From Clostridiales bacterium (GTDB taxonomy: Bacteria; Bacillota; Clostridia; Christensenellales; CAG-138), in NCBI GenBank assembly GCA_009783775.1, contig WRCT01000024.1, positions 1 through 16,104 on the forward strand: 16,104 nucleotides of DNA, written 5' to 3'. The first letter of the stretch is position 1; every line of letters begins with the position of its first letter. This document shows, piece by piece, positions 1 through 5,709 of the stretch. Under the pieces are notes generated by a model. The model saw only the letters and a list, made by a program, of their open reading frames with translations. It was not told where the DNA came from and searched no databases. The translations under genes and the position numbers were made by a program.

Positions 1-75
1 ATTTGCGCCGGCAAATAATAAGAATTCCCGCACACAAATTCATTCTATAGTAAAGACAGTACCAAAACCCAAGCC

Positions 76-182
76 GTCATTGCGGGCGTCGGGGTCCCCG
101 CCAAGTCCCCAACCCACTCCAACAAATCTTTGATTTGTCGGGGACACCGGGACTTGGTGGGGTGACTTGACCCGCAATCTCC
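76..182. repeat. Dispersed palindromic repeat, GTCATTGCGGGC family, composite copy
   Basis: The element starts with GTCATTGCGGGC (76-87) and ends with TTGACCCGCAATCTCC (167-182), two ends that are nearly complementary. Between them is a second module, CGGGGTCCCCGCCAAGTCC, then an ACAAATC/GATTTGT hairpin (about 122-137) and CTTGGTGGGGTGAC. The outer arms recur at 8322-8385. The inner module plus one arm recurs, in opposite orientation, inside the deaminase gene at 14125-14201. It lies in the leader of the recombinase gene and could fold in the mRNA. I see no transposase nearby; it is a non-autonomous repeat of unknown mobility. Confidence 0.75.
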
Positions 183-190
183 AGGCAATG

Positions 191-196
191 AAGGAG
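191..196 (+). promoter_or_regulatory. Ribosome binding site of the recombinase
   Basis: AAGGAG lies 8 bases before the ATG at 205 and fixes that start codon. Confidence 0.8.
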
Positions 197-204
197 ACTG
201 TCTT

Positions 205-813
205 ATGAACACTTACGGTTATATTCGCGTATCCGCCACCGACCAAAACGAGGACCGTCAGCTGACCGCCATGCGCGCGCTTGGCGTTCCGCCGGACCGG
301 CTCTACATCGACAAACTCAGCGGCAAGGACTTCGACCGCCCGCGCTACCGTGCGCTGGCCCGCCGCCTCAAGTCCGGCGATTTGCTTTATGTCCAAAGCA
401 TTGACCGCCTGGGTCGCAACTATGAAGAGATCCAAAACCAGTGGCGCCTGCTCACCAAGGAGAAGGGCGCAGACATCTGCGTGCTCGATATGCCGCTGCT
501 CGACACGCGCCTGCACAAGGACCTGATCGGCACCTTCATCTCCGACATCGTGCTGCAAATCCTGTCCTTCGTCGCGCACAGCGAGCGCGACAATATCCGC
601 AAGCGCCAGGCCGAGGGCATCGCGGCCGCCAGAGCGCGCGGCGTACAGTTCGGCCGCCCTGTCAAAAAGCCCCCGGAAAACTTCACCCAACTGGTAAAAC
701 TTTGGGAGCGCGGCAATCTGCCTATTTCGGAAGTCGTGGCCCGCTGCGGCATGGGCGAATCCACCTTCTACCGCCGTTTATTGGAGCTGCGGATCAGACA
801 GGGCAAAAGATAA
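205..813 (+). CDS. Small serine recombinase (resolvase/invertase family)
   Basis: The protein has 202 residues, the usual size of small resolvases and DNA invertases. The N-terminal catalytic domain begins YGYIRVSATDQN, with the nucleophile Ser10 and Arg8. The second conserved motif, SIDRLGRN (about 65-72), carries the two active-site arginines. The long E-helix region (SERDNIRKRQAEGIAAARARG) precedes FGRP and a C-terminal helix-turn-helix around ISEVVARCGMGESTFYRRL (about 174-192). Such enzymes cut both strands at a dinucleotide in a roughly 26-bp dyad site and either resolve, invert or insert DNA. The first matching dyad starts one base after the stop codon, and its inverted partner lies about 150 bp further on, so inversion of 828-973 is the likely job (inference). 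No other gene of a transposon or phage is present. Confidence 0.92.
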   Translation: MNTYGYIRVSATDQNEDRQLTAMRALGVPPDRLYIDKLSGKDFDRPRYRALARRLKSGDLLYVQSIDRLGRNYEEIQNQWRLLTKEKGADICVLDMPLLDTRLHKDLIGTFISDIVLQILSFVAHSERDNIRKRQAEGIAAARARGVQFGRPVKKPPENFTQLVKLWERGNLPISEVVARCGMGESTFYRRLLELRIRQGKR

Positions 814-815
814 GC

Positions 816-837
816 TCTCAAAAGGTGTACTTTTTGA
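816..837 (+). repeat. Left inverted repeat (candidate recombination site A)
   Basis: This 22-bp stretch matches the reverse complement of 964-985 at 21 of 22 positions. It is the core of a wider 28-bp dyad (814-841) with perfect 10-bp arms GCTCTCAAAA and TTTTGAGAGC around an 8-bp centre. The exact centre is the asymmetric dinucleotide GT (827-828). The arms with TCAAAA...TTTTTGA recall the enteric hix-type sites used by Hin-like invertases (from memory, not searched). The hairpin directly after the recombinase stop could also act as a weak terminator. Confidence 0.8.
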
Positions 838-963
838 GAGCCCATAATTACAAGTAAATATTATAACATTTGCCCTGCATTGTCAATAATTTCCGTGAAA
901 ATTAAACGAAATCTCTAAAAAACAGGCCCAACAAACCCAGCATTTACCATATGAGGACTAATG
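838..963. other. Putative invertible promoter segment (inverton)
   Basis: About 126 bp between two near-identical inverted repeats, AT-rich and without an ORF. It carries a good sigma-A-type promoter on the minus strand and no comparable one on the plus strand. Site-specific inversion about the site centres would move each position x to 1801 minus x. The promoter would then have its -35 at 915-920 and -10 at 938-943, with a start near 950, facing the secreted-protein gene at 1018. The orientation shown here is therefore predicted to be OFF for that gene. Inference from sequence; no read evidence is available. Confidence 0.65.
858..886 (-). promoter_or_regulatory. Minus-strand promoter inside the invertible segment
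   Basis: On the minus strand, TTGACA (886 to 881) is followed after 17 bp by TAATAT (863 to 858); an overlapping TATAAT is at 15 bp. Transcription would begin near 851 and run left through site A into the antisense strand of the recombinase gene. After inversion it would drive the gene at 1018. Confidence 0.65.
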
Positions 964-985
964 TCAAAAAGTACACCTTATGAGA
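964..985 (+). repeat. Right inverted repeat (candidate recombination site B)
   Basis: TCAAAAAGTACACCTT followed by ATGAGA. It is the inverted partner of 816-837 with one mismatch, with its centre dinucleotide AC at 973-974. The two sites thus have opposed, non-palindromic centres, the arrangement that gives inversion rather than deletion. An ATG at 961 in frame with the downstream gene lies at its edge but has no SD. Confidence 0.8.
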
Positions 986-1017
986 ATAGCTCAGAAATAA
1001 TCGCAGGGGGAATTATT

Positions 1018-2634
1018 ATGAAGAAGTTTTTATGTCTTATCCTAACCATTTGCCTGGCACTTTCGGTATTTGTGATTCCGCATAAGGAAACGCAGGCGGC
1101 AGGGGGAGTTCAGGCCAGAATTGATTCTCTTTTGCAATTATTTCCCCATTTGTCTTACTTTTCAGTTGACGGAAAGGCTTGCTCTCATGCAAGTGGCGTA
1201 GCCTGCAACACAGGAAACTGCAAGCTGGTAAATGTCATTAACGCACGTTTCCCAGAGTACAAAAGTGCCAACCTTAATGATGCGTCAACTTGCGCGTCTT
1301 TTGCGCGCTTTGCTTACTACTATATCTTTGGGCTGAATACCTATAACATAACTTCAAATTCGACGGTAGTTTCCCTATCTAATGCAAAGGTCGGCGATTT
1401 TGTGAGGATGAATAACGGCGCTCATTTTGCTATTTTTCTTTCGCAGGACAGTAGCTATGTCTATCTTTATGATTCAAATGGTGGCGTTGCCGACCCAAAG
1501 ACAAACCGGGTTGGATACAATGTGAGATATGCCAAATCCTCACATACATTTACAATCTACCGCGCCAATAATTATGCTGCGATAGATGGAGATACGACCG
1601 TCACCATCTCCCTAACAGCAGTACCGTCCCCAAACGGCCCTCAAATAACAGTTTCCACGAATGGAACGGGAATGTACTATGAAGTTTACAAAAATGGGCT
1701 ATTGTGGGTTGGAGAACCCATTCACGCCTCGAACTGGATCTGGGATTTTTCGATGTGGAACTTAGAACCGGGAATTTATGACTTTCGAGCACAGGCAAAC
1801 CGCGGCAGTGTTGGCAGCGAGGTTAAGTCCTATAGTTTTACAATTGCCCCATCCATATCTCTGTCAGCAGTACCGTTCTATAACGGTCCACAAATAACGG
1901 TTATAACAAATGGAACTTGGATGCACTATCAAGTTTACCATGGTGGAATTTTAATCTATGATGAACCCGTTCATTCCTCGAGTAATTTCTGGGATTTTTC
2001 GAAGGTGAACTTGGGCCCGGGGCATTATACCTTTTATGTGCAGGCAGGCGCCAATGGTGTTGGCAGCGAGGTTAAGTCTTACAGCTTCATGATTTTTCCC
2101 TCCATATCTCTGTCAGCAGTACCGTCTCCGGCCGGCCCGCAGATAACGGTTACAACAAATGGGGCGGGAATGTACTGGTGCATTTTCAAGGATGACCAAG
2201 TGCTTGACGGTGGGTTTTCTGTCAGTTCAAGCAGAACTTGGGATTTCGCGCTGTGGTCCCTAGCGATAGGGAATTACACTTTTCACGCGCAAGCAAGCCA
2301 CGACGGTTTGGGCAGCGAGTTAACAGTCTACGACTTTGTGATCGCAGCCCCATCGGGAACGCCTTCGCCGGCCCCTACTCCCACACGAACGCCTACGCCA
2401 ACGCGGACACCGACGCCAAATCCGAACGCCAGCAAGATACGCGGCGACGCGGACTGCAACGGTGTGGTCAACGCGGCCGACGCGGCAGCGATTCTGCGGC
2501 ATCTTGTCCAACTCAAGCTGCTTACGCCGGAAGGCTTAATCAACGCCAAGGTGACGCAGGGAACGAATCCCGTCTCCGCTGCCGACGCTGCGAAGATTCT
2601 GCGTTTCCTTGTGCAGCTGGAAAAGAATTTATAG
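1018..2634 (+). CDS. Secreted papain-fold (NlpC/CHAP-like) protein with dockerin
   Basis: The start is the ATG at 1018: AGGGGG (1005-1010) precedes it by 7 bases and a signal peptide begins there (MKKFLCLILTICLALSVFVI, cleavage probably near TQA-A). The upstream in-frame ATG at 961 would bury this signal. The 538-residue protein has four parts. Residues about 35-185 resemble a cysteine amidase/peptidase fold, with Cys92 in STCASFARF, His136 in GAHFAIF and Asp152 in YDSNGG. Residues 197-443 are three repeats of about 80 residues starting TISLTAVPSPNGPQIT or similar, probably immunoglobulin-like. A Pro/Thr linker follows (447-470). A type I dockerin (475-536) has a clear first calcium loop (GDADCNGVVNAAD) and a degenerate second one. 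Substrate is unknown; cell-wall peptide cleavage or surface-complex docking is likely. No plus-strand promoter is evident in the present orientation. Confidence 0.8.
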   Translation: MKKFLCLILTICLALSVFVIPHKETQAAGGVQARIDSLLQLFPHLSYFSVDGKACSHASGVACNTGNCKLVNVINARFPEYKSANLNDASTCASFARFAYYYIFGLNTYNITSNSTVVSLSNAKVGDFVRMNNGAHFAIFLSQDSSYVYLYDSNGGVADPKTNRVGYNVRYAKSSHTFTIYRANNYAAIDGDTTVTISLTAVPSPNGPQITVSTNGTGMYYEVYKNGLLWVGEPIHASNWIWDFSMWNLEPGIYDFRAQANRGSVGSEVKSYSFTIAPSISLSAVPFYNGPQITVITNGTWMHYQVYHGGILIYDEPVHSSSNFWDFSKVNLGPGHYTFYVQAGANGVGSEVKSYSFMIFPSISLSAVPSPAGPQITVTTNGAGMYWCIFKDDQVLDGGFSVSSSRTWDFALWSLAIGNYTFHAQASHDGLGSELTVYDFVIAAPSGTPSPAPTPTRTPTPTRTPTPNPNASKIRGDADCNGVVNAADAAAILRHLVQLKLLTPEGLINAKVTQGTNPVSAADAAKILRFLVQLEKNL

Positions 2635-2664
2635 GGCATACCTGCGTTCGCCCGCTACAACTTG
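2632..2664 (+). repeat. TAGGG...TTCGCCCGC dispersed repeat, copy 1
   Basis: Begins TAGGGCATACCTGCG and ends TTCGCCCGCTACAACTTG. It shares layout and ends with the copies at 4588-4620 and 7545-7569. The TAG stop codon of the dockerin protein is its first three bases. Confidence 0.6.
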
Positions 2665-2665
2665 C

Positions 2666-2702
2666 ATGGCGCGACGGGGAATTGCCCCTGCCGCGCCATT
2701 TT
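2666..2702 (+). terminator. Intrinsic terminator of the dockerin-protein gene
   Basis: ATGGCGCG (2666-2673) pairs with CGCGCCAT (2692-2699), with an inner GGGG/CCCC stem and a short T run to 2702. Confidence 0.65.
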
Positions 2703-2781
2703 CGTGCGTTTTCGTGCCTTTTGTGGCAAAAGCTGAACCTCGCCACAGCAACATTCGCGTTTTCTCGTGTATTTCGCGGTC
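2695..2781. repeat. Degenerate 9-10 bp repeats (TTTTCGTGC / TTCGCGTTT)
   Basis: TTTTCGTGCG and TTTTCGTGCC are tandem at about 2699-2718. At about 2754-2781 is a degenerate reverse copy of the CGCGAAAAACGCGAAA repeat also found at 10189-10217 and 12716-12749. No gene is seen in 2635-2815. Confidence 0.45.
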
Positions 2782-2815
2782 CACACAAGTTCACAATAAT
2801 TCCAAAAAATAAATG

Positions 2816-2844
2816 TTGACAAACGCAGGCCCATTGACTATTAT
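2816..2844 (+). promoter_or_regulatory. Sigma-A promoter of the T-box/trpB transcript
   Basis: TTGACA (2816-2821), a 17-bp spacer, then TATTAT (2839-2844). Transcription should start near 2851, just before the T-box leader. Confidence 0.8.
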
Positions 2845-2852
2845 GATATAAA

Positions 2853-3142
2853 CCGATGAATGGGAAGTAAAATCGTTCGCTGGACGTACAGAGAGTCGGG
2901 ATTGCTGTGAACCGGTCGTTACAGGACGAATAAATGGTCCCATGAGGGTGAAGAGAAACCGAGCCATGGTTCGGCAGTATCGGAGACGTGTCCTCGCGTT
3001 AAGGGGGAGCGGCGTGTTGGCGCCGTAATGAGTGGGCGATTTTTTTCGTCAACTTGGGTGGCACCGCAGGGTCCGCGTCTTTTGAATAATAAAAGCCGTA
3101 GCCTTTGTCCCAAGAAAGTTGTTGGGATAAAGGTGTTTTTTT
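2853..3142 (+). promoter_or_regulatory. T-box riboswitch leader, probably tryptophan-specific
   Basis: Stem I features are visible: ATGGGA (2860-2865) pairing with TCCCAT (2938-2943), AGTA (2866-2869), AGAGAG (2890-2895) and TTGCTGTGAACCGG. The T-box itself is CTTGGGTGGCACCGC (3053-3067). At the 3' side of the specifier loop lies AAATGG: TGG (2935-2937) would read uncharged tRNA-Trp, fitting the downstream gene. The overlapping ATG (2934-2936) is an alternative register. Uncharged tRNA binding would stabilise the antiterminator and let RNA polymerase pass the terminator at 3102-3142, so the gene is expected to be on when tryptophan is short. Confidence 0.88.
3102..3142 (+). terminator. Regulated terminator of the T-box leader
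   Basis: CCTTTGTCCCAA (3102-3113) pairs with TTGGGATAAAGG (3122-3133) through 12 pairs including one G-U, followed by a T run from 3135. Confidence 0.85.
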
Positions 3143-3191
3143 ATTCTTTTTCCCAGGAAGGACACAATAAATTTGAAAGGACGTGAACCAA

Positions 3192-4577
3192 ATGACGACA
3201 CCGAAAACCATCCCCTACAAAATCTATCTGACCGAAGACCAAATGCCGAAAGCTTGGTTGAACCTCAAGGCAGTCATGCCCGAAAAACCCGACCCCATGC
3301 TGCACCCGTGCACGCTAGCCCCCATCACGCTGCCCGAGTTGACCCCGCTTTTTTGCGAGGAACTCTGCAAGCAGGAGCTGAACGACACCGACCTGCACAT
3401 TGCGATTCCCGAGGCGATCCGCAACTTCTACAAGATGTACCGCCCCAGCCCCGTGGTGCGCGCCTACAGCCTGGAAGAGCGGCTCGGCACGCCGGCCCAG
3501 ATCTACTACAAGTTCGAAGGCTCCAACACCTCGGGCTCGCACAAACTCAACTCTGCCGCCGCGCAGGTCTACTACGCGAAACAGCAGGGCATCGAAAACC
3601 TGACCACCGAAACGGGCGCGGGCCAGTGGGGCACGGCGCTTTCGATGGCCTGCGCCTACTATGGCATTCACCTGGACGTGTTCATGGTCAAGGTCTCCGC
3701 CGCGCAAAAACCCTACCGCAAGGCCGTCATGCAGACCTTCGGCGCGACGGTCACACCCTCACCGTCGAACACCACCGAGGTGGGCCGCAGGCTGCTGGCC
3801 GCCGCTCCCGACACGGGCGGGTCATTGGGCTGCGCGATCTCCGAGGCGATCGAAAGGGCCATGACGACCCCGAACGCCCGTTATGAGCTGGGCAGCGTTT
3901 TAGACCATGTGCTGCTGCACCAGTCCGTCATCGGTCTCGAGGCCAAGGCGGCGCTCGATCTCTACGGCGTCACGCCTGATATCGTCATCGGCTGCGCGGG
4001 CGGCGGCTCCAACTTCGGCGGACTGATCTCTGCCTACATGGCAGATCGCCTGCAGGGCAAGAACAATATCGAGTTCCTGGCCGTGGAACCCGCCTCCTGC
4101 CCCTCGCTCACGCGCGGGCGCTATGCCTACGACTTCGGCGATTCGGGCCAGACCACGCCGCTGCTGCGTATGTACACCTTAGGCAGCGGGTTCACGCCCT
4201 CGCCCAATCACGCGGGCGGCCTGCGCTACCACGGCATGAGCCCCGTCGTGTCCAAGCTCTACCACGACGGCTTTATCAAGGCCAAGTCCTACGACCAGGA
4301 AAAGGTCTTCGAGGCCGCCGAGGAGTTTGCCCGCTGCGAGGGCCTCTTGCCCGCACCCGAGTCCTCCCACGCGATTCGTGCCGCGCTCGACGAGGCCCGC
4401 CGCTGCAAGGAGACGGGGGAGGCGAAAAAGATCCTCTTCGGTCTTTCGGGCACAGGCTACTTTGACATGGCTGCCTATTCAAGCTATAACGACGGAACCA
4501 TGTCCGACGCCCTGCCAACCGACGCCGACCTCGCGCGCGGCTTTGCGACCCTGCCGCAAATCCCGCAGAACGCCTGA
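3192..4577 (+). CDS. trpB: TrpB2-type tryptophan synthase beta chain
   Basis: A PLP enzyme that joins indole and serine to make tryptophan. With 461 residues it is longer than TrpB1 (about 400) and has the TrpB2-type N-terminal extension (YKIYLTEDQMPKAWLNL...). The PLP lysine is Lys118 in GSNTSGSHKLNSA, the catalytic glutamate region is TETGAGQWG (139-147), and the phosphate-binding loop is CAGGGSNFGG (268-277). A GTG at 3183 is also in frame, but the AAAGGA at 3176-3181 sits 1 base from it and 10 bases from the ATG at 3192, so the ATG is chosen. No trpA or other trp gene is adjacent. TrpB2 enzymes do not form the classic complex with TrpA and are thought to salvage free indole. The T-box upstream fits a role in tryptophan shortage. 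Confidence 0.92.
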   Translation: MTTPKTIPYKIYLTEDQMPKAWLNLKAVMPEKPDPMLHPCTLAPITLPELTPLFCEELCKQELNDTDLHIAIPEAIRNFYKMYRPSPVVRAYSLEERLGTPAQIYYKFEGSNTSGSHKLNSAAAQVYYAKQQGIENLTTETGAGQWGTALSMACAYYGIHLDVFMVKVSAAQKPYRKAVMQTFGATVTPSPSNTTEVGRRLLAAAPDTGGSLGCAISEAIERAMTTPNARYELGSVLDHVLLHQSVIGLEAKAALDLYGVTPDIVIGCAGGGSNFGGLISAYMADRLQGKNNIEFLAVEPASCPSLTRGRYAYDFGDSGQTTPLLRMYTLGSGFTPSPNHAGGLRYHGMSPVVSKLYHDGFIKAKSYDQEKVFEAAEEFARCEGLLPAPESSHAIRAALDEARRCKETGEAKKILFGLSGTGYFDMAAYSSYNDGTMSDALPTDADLARGFATLPQIPQNA

Positions 4578-4587
4578 CCAACGTACT

Positions 4588-4620
4588 GTAGGGACACACT
4601 GTGTTCGGTCGCTACAAGTT
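4588..4620 (+). repeat. TAGGG...TTCG dispersed repeat, copy 2
   Basis: GTAGGGACACACTGTGTTCG followed by GTCGCTACAAGTT. It is the same family as 2632-2664 (shared CGCTACAA tail) and 7545-7569 (shared CTGTGTTCG core), and lies in the gap after trpB. Confidence 0.6.
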
Positions 4621-4626
4621 ACAAGA

Positions 4627-4654
4627 ACAGGGAAGGCACTCACGCCTTCCCTGT
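4627..4654. terminator. Hairpin between convergent genes, possible two-way terminator
   Basis: ACAGGGAAGGC and GCCTTCCCTGT form a perfect 11-bp stem around a 6-base loop, between trpB (plus) and the glycosidase gene (minus). There is no clear T run on either side, so termination efficiency is uncertain. Confidence 0.6.
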
Positions 4655-4704
4655 CAGACTGTTGACAAATCCTCTTTATATGCAGTGGACGAGAGAGCGG
4701 CGGG

Positions 4705-5703
4705 CTATTCTTCCGCGAGCGGGAGGTAGATGATGTCGTTAATCTTGCGGGTTCTTTCAGGAGCCTCTGCGGCGTACACTTGTCCGTTGAAATAGGCCTG
4801 GGCCGTTCTGCCGCCGTCCAGGTTATAGGCTATAGTGAACCCGAGTGACTCCACAAGCCGCGAAAGCTCAATCAGGGTAATGCCAAAGGAGTTATTGGGT
4901 TTTTTGTTTTTGTTACAAACCAAGAGAAAACCATAATGCCCCGGCTCAAAGTAGCCGAACACGACCCTGCCGCTGCGGTAATACACATCACTGTTGAACT
5001 GCGTCTTGCTCTTCCCGTTTTCGTCCAGCAGCCCCGGACCGAAGTGCCAAACCTGCCAGGGGTCAAGCTCCAGCAGTTCCTCTATTTGATACTCGCCTTC
5101 TGAAAAAACGGCTAATGTCCCGTCCTGGTACAGCACGCCGATGTCGCGGCTTTTGTCCGGTTGAACACGGATTGCCTCCCCGTTGCGGACACAGATTCCT
5201 TTTTTCCTCCAGCCCGCGAAATCACCGGAGATTGCAAAAGCCGCCCGCTGCTCCTGTGCAAAATCTTTCATGAAGCTTCGACCATACAAGCTCTCTTTTG
5301 CGATGGCACAACGCAAGTCATTTATGTCTTGCACGTAAACATCAAAGAGATAATACTCTAGTCTATAGCCGGTGAATTCACTTTTCGGCTCATGCACCCT
5401 GGTGAGAAAGATGGCGCAGTCCTTGCTCTGATAGGATGTCTCCGTCTCGATGATCGTGCCGTCGGTAAACACCTCGTATCTGTCGCCGCAGAGCCCGCTA
5501 GGCGTCGGCTCCGGCGTGGGCGTGGGTGACGCAGTGGGGGCTGGTGTCGCCGGCGGCTGCGTGGCGGCAGGGGACGCCTCCGGCAGACTTCCCGCCGAGC
5601 CGGCAAAGCAGGCAATTGCCCACGACAGGACACCCAGCATTGCCGCAGCAAAAAGGGGGCGCAGGCACTTTTTCAAATTCCATTGTAATCGTTTGACTTT
5701 CAT
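4705..5703 (-). CDS. Exported phosphodiester glycosidase (NAGPA-type) domain protein
   Basis: 332 residues. An N-terminal membrane segment (about 15-36) ends in AIACFAG, so it may be a lipoprotein with Cys32 or simply membrane-anchored. A Thr/Pro linker (43-69) follows. The domain 100-330 matches the NAGPA fold, the family of the enzyme that uncovers mannose-6-phosphate and of bacterial exopolysaccharide proteins: AFAISGDFAGWRKKGICVRNGE (in two parts, 155-176), FGPGLLDENG (221-230), an RxVFGYFEPG segment and YNLDGGRTAQAYFNGQV (293-309). The substrate is not known; a surface glycan or sporulation role is possible. The gene starts 6 bases after the stop of the LRR lipoprotein gene and lacks a good SD, which suggests translational coupling in one operon. 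Confidence 0.82.
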   Translation of the reverse strand: MKVKRLQWNLKKCLRPLFAAAMLGVLSWAIACFAGSAGSLPEASPAATQPPATPAPTASPTPTPEPTPSGLCGDRYEVFTDGTIIETETSYQSKDCAIFLTRVHEPKSEFTGYRLEYYLFDVYVQDINDLRCAIAKESLYGRSFMKDFAQEQRAAFAISGDFAGWRKKGICVRNGEAIRVQPDKSRDIGVLYQDGTLAVFSEGEYQIEELLELDPWQVWHFGPGLLDENGKSKTQFNSDVYYRSGRVVFGYFEPGHYGFLLVCNKNKKPNNSFGITLIELSRLVESLGFTIAYNLDGGRTAQAYFNGQVYAAEAPERTRKINDIIYLPLAEE

Positions 5704-5709
5704 GTTTGG

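Noticed and set aside
40..690. Long open frame on the minus strand over the recombinase
   Set aside because: It is a shadow of the serine recombinase in GC-rich DNA; the recombinase frame has clear family motifs and an SD.
814..841. Reading this dyad only as the recombinase terminator
   Set aside because: No T run follows, and an inverted near-copy including the asymmetric centre occurs at 964-985; a simple terminator would not explain that.
205..985. Part of a transposon or prophage
   Set aside because: No transposase, integrase partner, phage gene or terminal repeats around the recombinase; the inverted sites flank only a short promoter segment.
961..1017. Upstream ATG at 961 as the start of the dockerin protein
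   Set aside because: It lies at recombination site B, has no SD, and would put 19 polar residues before a good signal peptide.
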